Notes: a model not told the origin generated them from the letters alone. Positions 20,501-31,729 are shown, counted from the stretch's first letter. The stretch: 64,000 nucleotides of DNA from Plasmodium coatneyi (GCF_001680005.1 NC_033564.1:1178001-1242000), one strand, 5' to 3'. Numbers and translations: made by a program.

Positions 20501-21231
20501 TTCTAATGGGTTGCCTCCTTTCCCATCGGCACCCTTGTTCGCACCGAGGTTGCCCAGCAAACTGGTTAAGTGTTCCATTGGATTTCCTCCCTTTCCATCA
20601 GCACCTTTATTCCCTCCTAGATTACCCAACATACTGGTTAAGTGTTCTAATGGGTTACCACCCTTCCCGTCAGCTCCTTTGTTTGCGCCCAGGTTGCCGA
20701 ACAAACTGGTTAAGTGCTCCATTGGATTTCCTCCCTTGTTTCCACCTGCATTCATCATGTTTAGCAAATTTCCAATAGATTCCATAGGGTTAGCTTTCTG
20801 TCCATCTGCGGCAGTGCCCTTGTCACCTCCCTTCGCACCACTGTTGGCGGCTCCACCAAACTGCTTCAGCATGTCCATCATTTTACCCATATCTAAATTA
20901 TTCAAATTTACATTTCCACCACCCTTATTCGTGGCGGTATTAAATAGGTTCATAAGATTTTCCAAGCCCCCTCCTGATGAGCCCTTCTGGTTTAGAAGAT
21001 TATTTAACATGTCAAACTGACCGTTATTATTATTTGCGTTCCCATCCTTACCTCCCTTCCCGTTTAGGGAATTCAAAATGTCCCCCAGTTGGCTAAAGTC
21101 GAAGCCACCCTTCCCTGGTTTGTCCTTCCCCCCCCTTCATCGGTGTTATTCGACTGGTTATTATCATTTGTGCAAAATACAAATACTATAATAAATGAAT
21201 ACAAAAATACACATCTGGTAAATATATTCAT
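17597..21231 (-). CDS. Exostosin-like secretory membrane protein with tandem repeats; apparent frameshift near the 5' end
   Basis: A large single-exon gene of unknown name. The long frame lacks an ATG at its 5' end. The likely start is the ATG at 21229-21231, which gives a signal peptide (MNIFTRCVFLYSFIIVFVFC) and then meets a run of eight G at 21128-21135; a one-base difference there separates it from the main frame. Next come Gly/Asn-rich sequence and seven 23-24 residue repeats built on NPLEHLTSMLGNLG and NKGADGKGG (about 20225-20735), acidic linkers and a globular C-terminal part. The segment near 18050-18240 (RMVIDALFNGCVVITD) resembles the C-terminal half of exostosin/GT-B glycosyltransferases. 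A transmembrane helix (TWCIIWVLIFAVIVFYLL) precedes a short basic tail. Likely a secretory-pathway or surface type I protein; the enzymatic role is inference. The frameshift may be an assembly error. Confidence 0.75.
20225..20735 (-). repeat. Seven tandem 69-72 bp repeats inside the exostosin-like gene
   Basis: Each unit encodes NP(L/M)EHLTS(L/M)(L/F)GNLG followed by (A/G)NKGADGKGG; two units lack one residue. The repeats are nearly identical, suggesting recent expansion or homogenisation. Confidence 0.9.
21128..21135 (-). other. Homopolymer frameshift site
   Basis: Eight C on the plus strand (G8 in the gene). Seven would join the signal-peptide frame to the downstream repeat frame without a stop. 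Confidence 0.7.
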
Positions 21232-23507
21232 TTCTACGAAAAAATAAAATAAATTAACATTAATGGAATGAATCTTACGTGAGGGAAAAAGTTAAAAAAA
21301 AAAAAAAAACTCCCCTATCATCTCGTTAAAGGACGATATATATCTGTGTGCTCGTTTAATGGTACACACGGGGGGGAATCACTCATGCACAGTTAGTTCG
21401 TGATAAACCAGTGGGGTTATAAATCAGTGACACGAGACCAGGGACGAACGACCAGGTGCCCGCAATCAACTGAACAATCAAATATGTACGCGATGGGGGA
21501 GTTTTCTTTTTTTAAGACAAAAAAACGGGAGATAAGGCATATGGAAAGGGCACATTATTTTTTTTTCATTTTTTCAACACTTAAAATGTACATAAAAAAA
21601 GAAAAAAAAATTAATGGAAACGCATAATACTAATGATATTAGCCAGATAGGATATAATTAACAATTTAGAGGTCGAAAAAGGGTTTTTTCTTTTTTGCCT
21701 TGTGATAGGTACGCGTGTTGGCAAATTGGGTAGGGCATGGAAGAGCGTGAATGTGTATATATGGGAAGGTACACAAACGGTGGTACGAACACGATGTCAT
21801 GTAAGCTATAGTATTCACAGCAACACGAATATGCAAAGCACATAAACGAATGTATATACGAATGCGCAAAGACTTGAATTCATCATTCAAGGTGGGCGCA
21901 TATGCCTACATGCTCCTCTGAAATTTGGCGCAATGTGTTTCAGCATGAGCTACTTATTGCTAGTTTTTTTTTTTTTTTCTCATAAATGCCTAATCCGTTC
22001 AGGCGAAATTCAAAGTAAACGCACGAAACAGAATGGAACAAGATGGGTTTACAGGTAAAATGCGCTGAAAGACGCACGGGGGGATGGAGAAAAATGGAAC
22101 AAAATGGAACAAAGCGAACGAAATAATTCAGAGAAATTCACACAACATTGCGGGATTTACTCTGGCAATACATAACACACGAATGGCACTAATCACTTTT
22201 GCGATTGGGCATGCAGAACCTACGGGGAAAACTCCTGCAGATGTCGTTCTCTCTCACTCTATATGTTGTGGCAAATGCAACAACGCGCATGGCTTGGCAA
22301 AGCTGCGTATATATCACGTGCATATGTATACATATAAAGGCATATACGTAGCTATGCGGCGTGGCCGTTCCGTTACGTGTACCACCGTGGGGCGAAGTCA
22401 CAGAATGGAAAAGTGGCTAACCACGTAGAGATGCGAGCTTGTAAATAAACGCATAAGCGCATGAATGCCTAATCAGGTAGCTTCTTAAAGGCAAATCAAA
22501 CGAACGGTATTTGCAAAAAAAAAAAAAAAAAAAAAAAATATGACTTGTTCAGGTAAATTCAAACATATGATAAATTATGTATGCATCACAAATAGGGGAA
22601 ACGAAATTTGCGTTGTTCGTTCACCCGAGCATATATGTAAGCATTACGGTAACTTCATCATAAGGTGAGTTTTTCTCCTACAATGCGTTTTTTTTTCTTT
22701 TTTTATAGTCAAATGGTTGCTAAAAAGGTGTTATAAAAATGAATGAAAAAAAAAAAAAATGTAGATAAAGAAATGTATTAGCATGTCATATGAGTGAGGT
22801 ATGCAAAAGTAAAAATATTCTTTTTTTTTTTTTTTGTGGGGAATTTAGCAAACAAATTTAGAGTACAATTTTATATCGGGAAAACACACTCTCTTCGCAA
22901 TCAGGTGCTTTCCCGCAATTCCGTAAAAATGGAAAAATAGAAAATCGAAGGGCACCGAAACGTGTTCCCAAAGGAAAAAAAAAAAAAAAAAGGTACTTCA
23001 AATGTGGGGAGACCTAACCCTGTAAGGATAAAGTATACATTCAAGGACCATACGTTAGGCGCGGAAAAAGGATGGATCGACAGCGCGTGCCCCATACATA
23101 GGAATGGGAAAATCGCCAAAGGTATATGCATACTACATAGAGTCATTTATCTACATAATGTGCTCGCATGTAGATTCATACACTCTACAGCAAAAGGTGC
23201 ACGGGGCGTATTTGCTCTACGACGTGGGGGCTTCATACAGTATGCGTATATAAATGGGCCCCATTGGCCAGGTGAAAAAAGTATTTGCAGGGAAAAAAAA
23301 ATGTGCCTTCCGTAGGCGTAGAAGCCGCATCACGCAAACGCGATGGGATGTATGCAACACTAGGGAAAATAAAAAAAAAAAAAAAAACGCACAATCATGC
23401 GCTTCCCTTCTGTGGAGAAGCCAATCACGATAAAAAGGTGTCCATAAAAATGCCTTTCTGACGCCGTCCCGTTTCGCTCCACACAAGTAACGCAGAAGGT
23501 ATGTACT
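21232..23507. other. Divergent intergenic region
   Basis: About 2.3 kb between two divergently transcribed genes, presumably holding both promoters. It has several poly(A)/poly(T) runs (21297, 21969, 22517, 22822, 22976). No gene is supported. Confidence 0.6.
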
Positions 23508-25646
23508 ATGTTTTTTACAAATGTGAGATTTATAAGCAAGCTAGCGAGAAACAAACTTAACAAGAGGAGAAGCTGGATAAAGCGGAATAAAAAATGGATG
23601 CTACCTAGGGTTGAGAAATCGTACCTGAAACAGGAGCAAGACTTCGTCGCGCCGCACAAAACCGTGCCGCAGAGAGGAGGGTCCCATGTAGGGACGGAAG
23701 CGGGGCGAAGTGAGGTAAAACATGAAGAAACCAAACATGGGGAAGCACACATTGACTATAGACGCATCCTAGCGGAGACGACCCAAAAGGAAAAAAAACA
23801 TTTGAAACCCCATGAGTATAAGAAGCTGCTGAAGCAGAAGGATGGCAGTGGCCGCACCGCCAACGATGACAAGCTACAGCTAAAGCACCTCCTGCGTAGC
23901 GGCAAAAGTGGGGGAACACACAAAGGGATGCAGATAGACATAAAGGATTATAAAGACGACGAGAAGGAAAGGAAGAAAAACGAAATGAACACATTTTGGT
24001 ACATGCCAAGTCCCTTTGAAAAAAAAGGTGTGTATGGAATGAAAGAAAATTCTTTTTACAAATCTTTTATGAGAGATAGGGAGAGACAGCTGGACCACAT
24101 CGACACGAAAAAGTTAAACGAAAGTGAACAAAAATTACTCAATGAAATGCGCAAAAAGGGGAACAATGTTAACGGCCAACTGCTCGAGGAGAGTCTACCC
24201 CCCCTAAATGGGGAACAAAAAAGAGAAAAAAAAATCAGGATTAGTCCAAAAAAATATTGGTTTCACGATACGTATCGTTCCCCAGATATCCCCACCTTGA
24301 GTACCGTCAAAGCGAGGGAACTGAGATTCCTAATGATGAACGAAGCCAAGCTAGTTAGGAAAGGGAAACCCGTTGACGTGGAATTATGGCTAGCTTTTAT
24401 GAACCGAGTTCTGAACCTGTCGAGCAAGGTACATGTACGGAGTCTTCTTCGATACTTACAAACCATTGCATCTGTAAAGGTTAACAATAAAAAAATGATA
24501 AGCGAAATTTTGTGTGAAATTTTCAAACGAGAAAATCTGATGAAGCCAAAACATTATGTCTACCTTTTTCAAGGATGCTCTAGGTTAAAATGGTCCGACT
24601 TTCAACTAATCTATGCGCTAAAGAACATGACCTTGTGTTGGCCCATCCTGAGGAATAACTTCCTCGTGAAGTCAGCCAACTCGGTTAGTAAACTCGGGTT
24701 GGCAAACAGTGTATACAGTAAATCTTTACAAATTACCCTTTCTGAACGGCTAGATAATTTTTCAGGCAAAAATTTGAAGGTCATCAAAGCCATTACCTTT
24801 TTGGAACTCTTCACCGAGGAGATGATTTTAAAGTTCATTTCTCTTGCCAGTTTTTACAAGGAACATTTTAATTATTACACACGTCACCTGCAGGTGCTCC
24901 ACCTGTACGTTACGCTATTCTGCCCGTCCTTGTGTGATAGACTGACGGAGGAGCAGAGAGCCTTTCTGTGGCGCTACTCACGAGGCGCCAACTGGAAGGA
25001 AATCCGCCATAAGGGGAACCACAACAGCAGCAGTGATGAAGACAGTGATGAGGAGAACGACGGGCGTAGTAGTGATGAGCACAGCGATGACTGCAGCAGT
25101 GGTGAAGAGAGTGAGGAATTCAGCAGCGATGAGGAGAGGGGAGAGGTATTCAGCAACCCGTGCCACGTACGCGCTGACACCAAAATAGGAGACAAAATAC
25201 GTGGAGGGTTCACCAGCATGTTACACAAAGAAATCAGTGACATCCTCACGGTTATAAAAATCGAGCACTTGAATTCGATTTCCTGTGGACCATTCATCGT
25301 AGACATATATCACCCCCACTCAAATTGTATTATCGAGGTAAATGCCCCCTTCCAATATTACCTGAACTCTGAAAGATTGACAGCCTTGGCAGAATGGAGA
25401 CACAAGTTTCTGACGCGAATGGGGTTTAGGATCATTCACATTTCGCACAAGGTGTGGAATAGCCTACCCACGGAGAAGCAGAAAGTGGATTACCTGTCAC
25501 GCGCTCTGCCGGCGGGGATGCTCGGGCGAGGGTCCCCCGGGGAGGAGAACCCCATTGAAAAGCACCCCAGTGAAAAGTACCTTAGTGAGGAGTTCTCCTA
25601 CGATGAATTCCCCTGTGAGGAGCTCCCCTGTGAGATTTCCCGTTAG
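23508..25646 (+). CDS. RAP domain-containing protein
   Basis: A single exon of 712 residues. The N-terminus is basic without a hydrophobic signal (FISKLARNKLNKRRSWIKRNKKW), compatible with mitochondrial targeting. The C-terminal part, about residues 585-666, reads as a RAP domain: FIVDIYHPHSNCIIEVN, FQYYLNSERLTALAEWRHKFLTRMGF and IIHISHKVWNSL. RAP proteins are an expanded apicomplexan family of organellar RNA-binding proteins, often with upstream helical repeats, thought to act on fragmented mitochondrial rRNAs. Residues ~504-545 are a Ser/Asp/Glu-rich low-complexity insert just before the RAP domain. After the domain comes a degenerate proline/glutamate repeat tail (SEKYLSEEFSYDEFPCEELP). 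The individual orthologue is not identified. Confidence 0.85.
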   Translation: MFFTNVRFISKLARNKLNKRRSWIKRNKKWMLPRVEKSYLKQEQDFVAPHKTVPQRGGSHVGTEAGRSEVKHEETKHGEAHIDYRRILAETTQKEKKHLKPHEYKKLLKQKDGSGRTANDDKLQLKHLLRSGKSGGTHKGMQIDIKDYKDDEKERKKNEMNTFWYMPSPFEKKGVYGMKENSFYKSFMRDRERQLDHIDTKKLNESEQKLLNEMRKKGNNVNGQLLEESLPPLNGEQKREKKIRISPKKYWFHDTYRSPDIPTLSTVKARELRFLMMNEAKLVRKGKPVDVELWLAFMNRVLNLSSKVHVRSLLRYLQTIASVKVNNKKMISEILCEIFKRENLMKPKHYVYLFQGCSRLKWSDFQLIYALKNMTLCWPILRNNFLVKSANSVSKLGLANSVYSKSLQITLSERLDNFSGKNLKVIKAITFLELFTEEMILKFISLASFYKEHFNYYTRHLQVLHLYVTLFCPSLCDRLTEEQRAFLWRYSRGANWKEIRHKGNHNSSSDEDSDEENDGRSSDEHSDDCSSGEESEEFSSDEERGEVFSNPCHVRADTKIGDKIRGGFTSMLHKEISDILTVIKIEHLNSISCGPFIVDIYHPHSNCIIEVNAPFQYYLNSERLTALAEWRHKFLTRMGFRIIHISHKVWNSLPTEKQKVDYLSRALPAGMLGRGSPGEENPIEKHPSEKYLSEEFSYDEFPCEELPCEISR

Positions 25647-26201
25647 CAATCCACCCCACGTCATCTTTTCCCGTCCGTGTCCTTCCCCTTCCATTTTTGT
25701 AACTTCTCCCTAGTTAAGCCTGTGCCCCGTAAGGAGGTTTCCAGGCGATCACACTGTAGCATGGGAGAGAAGCGCACCCATCCAGGGTGTTCCATCACCA
25801 GCAGCGTAGCAGTGCGAATGGATGCTCTTGGAGGGACACGCCCCAAAAAGATGAATCGAGTATGCCTAAATGGGGGGAAACGCACTGAAGGAGTCCAAAT
25901 TACAACTGATCAGGACAACTTGGCAGTGTGTTCCCATAAATGTTTTTTTTTTTTTTTTTTTTTTTTCATGCTTATGCGCTGGAAAATAACGGAGGTCATT
26001 CCTCTCTACCCCCCCCTGTGGTCAGCTGACACTGCAGAAAGGGGTGTGAAAAAAAAATGCTCTTCTCTTCTGCCAACCGAATTGTACCAAATGCGCTGGG
26101 ACAACGTAGAAAATTTTTCTACATGGAATAATTTCATGAATGTGAATTCCCCTATGGGGAAGCTGCTCACTTGGGAATGTGCAGTACTACGTATCAATTT
26201 T

Positions 26202-26234
<33 letters not shown>

Positions 26235-26442
26235 CGCCTGTTCATGTATGACCAGTTTGCCTAGGCGCGACAGGTGTGGGTATATATTCCACCATTTCAA
26301 AAAAGAAAAAAATATATTTTCAACTATTCAGGGAAAATTGGCGAAACGGTAAAGCGACCAAGTGGCAGAGCGGCAACGCGTTGTTTAACTGAACCTCCGC
26401 CCGCCATAGCGATGACGCTGCGGCCGCCACACCAACCACACA
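25647..26442. other. Intergenic region, RAP protein to mL54
   Basis: Contains two long homopolymers (T22 near 25945, A27 near 26205). Small open frames here have no recognisable protein character. Confidence 0.6.
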
Positions 26443-27147
26443 ATGATGCAATGTTTGAGGAGGGCAGTTCTGGGGCGGCGGGGTGTAACAGCCCCCTTTT
26501 CCATCCATTCGAGAAGCCTTTTCTTAAGTCAAGGTATGCTCGCCCCAAAGGTCAAGCCAGGGAAAAAGGGACAAGATAAAAAAGATGGTCGAGGTGGAGA
26601 GACCACTGACAGTAAGGACGAACAGAAGGCACACATTTTTAACATTTACAATACAGTTGAGAAGGACCATGAAATTCTGCCTGACCATGCCTACCCTAAA
26701 TGGCTGTGGGAATTAGAAAAACCGATGAAGAGCTATGGCGAGTTGGCCCTCATGTTCCTGTACGGAAAGGTGAAACGAACAGGATAGAAACAAAATGATC
26801 AATGTGAATGGGTGCACACAGTAAAAAGGGTGCGCTGAGGCATGTCCCTTGTTCGAAAATAACAGCGAAATGGTGTCACACTGATGAGGGGACATAAGAA
26901 CAGCCATGTATGTGCCCATTTCCGTGACCTATGGAAAAACCTACACGGAATCTTCATCCCAGTGTATTTGCTCATTGTGTGGAAAATTTCTGTTTTCCTT
27001 TTTCCCTTTTAGAATGTTGAAAAGGCCACGGCAGACGATTACCATCGCTTTCGCAGGCTGCACAACAAAAATCTGATCAAACTGAACAACATGAGGCTGA
27101 AGAAGTCCAAGCGGTCGACGGTTAAGCCGGTCTTTTGGGACCTCTAG
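26443..27147 (+). CDS. Mitochondrial large-subunit ribosomal protein mL54 (L37/MRPL54 family)
   Basis: Two exons, 26443-26769 and 27013-27147, joined in phase 0 (AAG|gtgaaa ... ttttag|AAT), giving 153 residues. The N-terminus is basic and rich in Arg/Ser as for a mitochondrial presequence (MMQCLRRAVLGRRGV, SIHSRSLFLSQ). The family signature follows: ILPDHAYPKWLWELEKPMKS, equivalent to LPDxxYPxWLWxL of mL54. Exon 2 supplies the usual short basic C-terminus DYHRFRRLHNKNLIKLNNMRLKKSKRS. The role is in the mitochondrial ribosome. Without the splice the first exon would end five codons later (VKRTG), removing the conserved C-terminus. Confidence 0.88.
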
Positions 27148-28201
27148 GTGGAGGCATCTCCGTGCCACGCGCCGCCCTGTAGTGGTGATTGAGGAGCTGT
27201 TCTTTTTTTGACCGTTTTTCTTGGGGTTCCAGTCAGTAGGGCAAACCGCTCGTGTGCACACACGTACGAAATGTGTATGTGTGTATTTATGAATGTCTCT
27301 GTGTATGCCTTTTTTTTTTTTTTTTTTTTCCTGTTACCTCTTTCCAATAGTGACAACTCCAATGTGTGACTCACCAAGCTGTGGGCACAGGGAGGGGTAA
27401 AGGTCTCCCATGAAGGGGCCTTTTTTCCCGAACGGATTTTCAAACCCTGAACCTTGTAACTGTTTCACAAAATGGAAAACTCCTAAACGGTTGTGGAACG
27501 GACATACCTCCCATCGCGCAGGAAAAAAAAAAAAAAAAAAAAAAAAATTAAATCCCTGACGCGAGGTGTACTAAATTATTCGCTTGGGCATACAGGAGAT
27601 GGCAACTTTTCAATTCGTGAAAACCCACGAGGTTGATTCTTTTTCGCGCCCTGAGTTGTTCCAAACCGCATGGTGACTGACGAGGCGGCTAAACGGGAAA
27701 AACACAAAAAAAATATATATAATAAAATAACCGAACAGAAAAATGAAAAAAGGCATGCTATCGAATGAGGACAAATAACACCGACCAAGTAGTGCCAGTC
27801 GAGAGAACTTCCAAGCGGAGGGACGATCCGCTGCCTTCTTCTGTGGAGCTCATCTGTACGCATGCGTGTGCCAAATTTGGCAACCTTCCTGGAACAAAAT
27901 TAACTACTCTGTTGGGAACACGCTGGAAGAAGAAAGTGTGGATGTCCACACCTAGTTTTATAAGAACACCCTTGAGGGGAAAATAGGACAGTGGAGACGG
28001 AAGCGCTAGAGGGCAAAACAAATGGGGGTGAAACCTTGTTCATCTTTTTTTCCTCATGAGCGCTGTTGAAGGGGGATATAATCTGGCTCTTTCCCCACCT
28101 CACCGTCGCAACGTCAAACATATGCATTTATATATGCACCCCTATGCGGCAAGCGCGATGTTGCTATGGAGAGGTGAAGAAAGAGGGCAAATGTGTATAC
28201 A
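27148..28201. other. Intergenic region, mL54 to SMC5
   Basis: About 1 kb with homopolymer runs at 27309-27329 and 27522-27547. It presumably includes the SMC5 promoter. No gene is supported. Confidence 0.6.
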
Positions 28202-31200
28202 ATGACTTTCCCCAGTAAGAGGAAATTGGTAAAGCCGGAACAGTTCAGCGGGAAGAAGAAGACGAATGTGCGTGGAAGAGTGAAAGCGGAAAAGCGGTCA
28301 GTGGGAAATGTAGTGTCCAATGTAGTGGACGCTGCACTGGTGAGTGCCCTCCCCGTGGGGTTGGCGCGAGGAAGTCGGCTGAAGAAGGGAGCCATAATCG
28401 AAATAACCGTGTTTAACTGGATGGTGTTTAGCGGGCCGGTGACGCTGAAGGCAGAAGAAGGAATCAACCTGATCGCTGCGGCAAATGCAAGCGGAAAATC
28501 CTCCCTCGTGTGCGCCCTGGTATTTGGCCTAGGGTACACCTCCAGCATCCTGTCCAGGAATAAGGACCTAATAAATTACATAAAAAAAGGAGAAAAAAAA
28601 AGTTTCATAGAAATTGTATTAAAAAAAGACGAAAGGACAAACACAACCATAAAAAGAATTATGCACATAAGTCAGAATAAGTTGGAATCCTTTTGGTTCG
28701 TGAATTGCAAAAAGGTTAACCAGACAGACATACAGGAACTACAGAAGGAGTTCCACTTAAACTTGGGAAACTTAATAACTTTCATGCCGCAGGAAAACGT
28801 AAGTAGATTTTCTAGGCTAAGTCCAGAAGAGCTATTCGAATGCACCCTCATGGCGATAGATAAGAATTTATTAGACAGATATGATGACTTAAAGAAGCTC
28901 ATAAAGGAAAAAAAGGAGGGAGAGAACAACATGCAGTTGCTGGAACATCAAGTGAAGGAGGAGGAAAAACGTATAAACGACTTGGAAGAAAAAAAGGGGA
29001 AATTTGAAAATTTGAAAAAGTTACTCGCCAAGGTGAAGATCTACCGCGTGAAGAAATCCATCATGGCTATGAGTGCGAAAAAGAAGCAACTGGCAGATGT
29101 GAGAGCAAAAGTGGACTCCCTCGTGAAGGAGAAAAATGAACACTTCGAGACGCTCAAACAATACCTGTCCGAATTGGAGAAGTGCCACAAGGTGATCAAT
29201 CATCTGTCGGAAAAGCTGTCTAAGGAAAAGAGTAAAATAAAAGAGGCAACATCTAAATACGTCAAAATCAATGTTCAGCTAGAAGAAATCGAAGCAGAAA
29301 TTCTCGGCGAAGAAAAAGTCATGGAAGACGCAGTACAACACATGCACGAAAATGAGGAATATATAAAAAACTTGGACAAAAAAAAAAAAAAAATTGAAGA
29401 GGAGCTGGAACAGATAGAAAAATTTTTTCAAGAAAGGGCCAACCAAATGGGGATCCAAAAAGGAGAAGATAATCCAAACGCGTTAGAAAAAGCACTCCAA
29501 GAGGAACTCAAAAACATTGCGAACACAAATAAGCAATTCCTGATGAGGAAGTACGCGCTACAAACGGAGCATGCCTCCTTAATAGAGAAGCTACAAAAAA
29601 GGCAGAACTATCAGAACATACAGGAGGAGAAATTCCTAAACAACATAGAATTCACCCTACGTGAAAGAATATTAAATTATAAAAGGAACATAAAAAGTAT
29701 TGTACAGACACATCACCTTTTAAGCGAATCGTTTTTGGAAGAAATGCGAAAGAAGTATGACTTGTCGAAGATCACAAATCAGAACGAAATGAACGGAGCA
29801 ATTATCGACGAGTTGTCAAAGCAGAATATCATTTATGGGCCGCTGTGTAAATATATTAAGTGTATCAAGCCGCAATTCGATTACGTGTTGGAGTTTTCTC
29901 TAAAAAAATACTTTAACAGCTTTTTGCTCATCGAGAAGGAAAACACATCCCTGCTGGAGTCGCTTTATAAGACCTATAAGCTGTCTGTAATTACCATGTC
30001 GAAGGAGAACCACAAGATGTGTCACGTGACCAGTGAAATGAGAGAACGTGGGGTCGAATGTTTTATTTATGAATTATTTGAAAGTCCTGAGATTGTAAAA
30101 AATGGACTCATGAATTTCATCCCCATTAATGTCTCCTTCGTAGTTCGGGAGGGAAGTTTTAAAAACAAAACAACCAAAGACATAACCAACTTTAATAACT
30201 TTATGATGAGAGAAATTTCTAAACAGATCAACGAACAGGTGAGTAGTCTCCTCTACTTCTGTGAACAGAATGCACATCGGTATAGGATAAGTTCCTACAA
30301 TAAAAATGTCTTTATAGATAACTTCGCCTTCATAGATAGGAGGTGCAAGATATTGTATTACATCTCCTCGGAGGTGAAAAAAGACATTGACGCCTTGGAA
30401 AAAAGGAGAAAAGAATGCGAATCAGAGATGGACACATTAAAGGAAAAAATGGACGAATTAGATGTTTTAAAAAAGCAAAAAAATGACCAACACAATAATC
30501 TTATTCTACAAAAAAGTGAGGCAAATATTAGGAAAAAAAAGAAAGCGCTTCTACTTAAGGAATTGCAAACGGTGGAACAGAATCTTAAACTTTATCTCAA
30601 AGGGGAACAACTCATCGATGAGAAAAAAAATAGAATAACCAAGCAGATTAACCACCTGAATGAGAAAAAAATAAAGCTCTGTAGTGACTACTTTGACACG
30701 CTAAAGGAGCACAAAGGAAACGACATGAAAGCGTTTTCCATTTGGAAGAAACTCTCCCAGTGGAAAAGATACCTCTTACTCATCAAAAGCGAAAACGCAG
30801 AAAGTGAGAAAAAACACGAACTGCTCAAATCGCAAATAGACCTGGAAAACACGAAACATGCTGCCCTCACACGCGATATTGAGGAGCTGGAAAATCTGAT
30901 CAAAGTACAAAAGGCAGAACTGTCTAAGGAAGAACTGAAGTCACTGAACGAGATTAAAGTCTCCCTCGAGGAGATAGATGACATCCTCCAGCAGTGCGCC
31001 ATTCAGCAAAAGATTTACAACAACTTGGAAAAAAATGAGGAAAAATATAATATGCTCGTTTTATCCATAGAAAGGCACAATGAAAATGTAAAACAAAAGA
31101 AGGAACAGCTGATTAACCTAGGGAAGGAAATCGAAACGCAGGGCAAGCAGATTCAGTTCATCCTGTCCAACTGGGTAAACCAAATAGACGAATGTATCCT

Positions 31201-31729
31201 CTTCCTCAATCACAACTTAGGCAAATTTATAGCCTTTATAAACCCCGACTACGGTGCAAAAATTGAACTCGTTAAAAAAAACGACCTCTACGAACGGTGC
31301 GAATTGTACATAAAAGTGAAGTTTAAAAAGACTGCTCCTTTTTTGCTACTCTCTGTTTCGCATCAATCAGGAGGGGAGCGTTCCCTCACCACCATGCTGT
31401 ATATTCTATCCATTCAAAAGCTGACCAAAAATGGTTTCTACGTACTGGACGAACTGAACCAAGGATTGGACCAAACAAATGAGAAGAAAATTTTCGAATT
31501 GCTGTCATGCCTCTCCAACCCTACCATGTATAAGCAGCACTTCATGCACCACCACGATTATAAGCACATCGAAATTGACTACCAGTCCAAACCACAGTAC
31601 TTCATCTTGACGCCACAAATAATTCGTGACATCTTCTTTAAGGACATCACCGTGCATTACCTGTTTAACGGCTTCGGCGTCCTCTCTGGGCAATTCGACG
31701 AGGTGGACGGCGAGTTGGACAATTTATAG
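28202..31729 (+). CDS. SMC5: Structural maintenance of chromosomes protein 5 (SMC5)
   Basis: A single exon of 1175 residues from the first in-frame ATG. It has SMC architecture: N-terminal ATPase lobe, coiled coil, hinge around residues 510-680, second coiled coil and C-terminal lobe. The ABC signature is HQSGGERSLTTMLYILSIQ, and the Walker B/D-loop is FYVLDELNQGLDQTNEKK, both characteristic of SMC5 rather than SMC1-4 (compare DEINQGMDxxNE). SMC5 pairs with SMC6 and Nse proteins in DNA repair and replication-intermediate resolution in the nucleus. The Walker A loop is unusual: residues 93-100 read AANASGKS where the family has GxNGxGKS. An N-terminal basic extension of ~60 residues precedes the ATPase. 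Confidence 0.93.
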   Translation: MTFPSKRKLVKPEQFSGKKKTNVRGRVKAEKRSVGNVVSNVVDAALVSALPVGLARGSRLKKGAIIEITVFNWMVFSGPVTLKAEEGINLIAAANASGKSSLVCALVFGLGYTSSILSRNKDLINYIKKGEKKSFIEIVLKKDERTNTTIKRIMHISQNKLESFWFVNCKKVNQTDIQELQKEFHLNLGNLITFMPQENVSRFSRLSPEELFECTLMAIDKNLLDRYDDLKKLIKEKKEGENNMQLLEHQVKEEEKRINDLEEKKGKFENLKKLLAKVKIYRVKKSIMAMSAKKKQLADVRAKVDSLVKEKNEHFETLKQYLSELEKCHKVINHLSEKLSKEKSKIKEATSKYVKINVQLEEIEAEILGEEKVMEDAVQHMHENEEYIKNLDKKKKKIEEELEQIEKFFQERANQMGIQKGEDNPNALEKALQEELKNIANTNKQFLMRKYALQTEHASLIEKLQKRQNYQNIQEEKFLNNIEFTLRERILNYKRNIKSIVQTHHLLSESFLEEMRKKYDLSKITNQNEMNGAIIDELSKQNIIYGPLCKYIKCIKPQFDYVLEFSLKKYFNSFLLIEKENTSLLESLYKTYKLSVITMSKENHKMCHVTSEMRERGVECFIYELFESPEIVKNGLMNFIPINVSFVVREGSFKNKTTKDITNFNNFMMREISKQINEQVSSLLYFCEQNAHRYRISSYNKNVFIDNFAFIDRRCKILYYISSEVKKDIDALEKRRKECESEMDTLKEKMDELDVLKKQKNDQHNNLILQKSEANIRKKKKALLLKELQTVEQNLKLYLKGEQLIDEKKNRITKQINHLNEKKIKLCSDYFDTLKEHKGNDMKAFSIWKKLSQWKRYLLLIKSENAESEKKHELLKSQIDLENTKHAALTRDIEELENLIKVQKAELSKEELKSLNEIKVSLEEIDDILQQCAIQQKIYNNLEKNEEKYNMLVLSIERHNENVKQKKEQLINLGKEIETQGKQIQFILSNWVNQIDECILFLNHNLGKFIAFINPDYGAKIELVKKNDLYERCELYIKVKFKKTAPFLLLSVSHQSGGERSLTTMLYILSIQKLTKNGFYVLDELNQGLDQTNEKKIFELLSCLSNPTMYKQHFMHHHDYKHIEIDYQSKPQYFILTPQIIRDIFFKDITVHYLFNGFGVLSGQFDEVDGELDNL

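Noticed and set aside
19848..21020. 390-codon open frame on the plus strand opposite the repeat region of the exostosin-like gene
   Set aside because: It is the antisense of a GC-richer repetitive coding region. The minus-strand reading has a signal peptide, transmembrane helix and globular domain; the plus reading is Pro/Leu/Ser-rich repeat with no start context.
26360..26400. TGGCAGAGCGGCAACGCG resembling a tRNA A box
   Set aside because: No B box (GGTTCGAATCC-like) within the next 80 bases and no cloverleaf pairing by eye.
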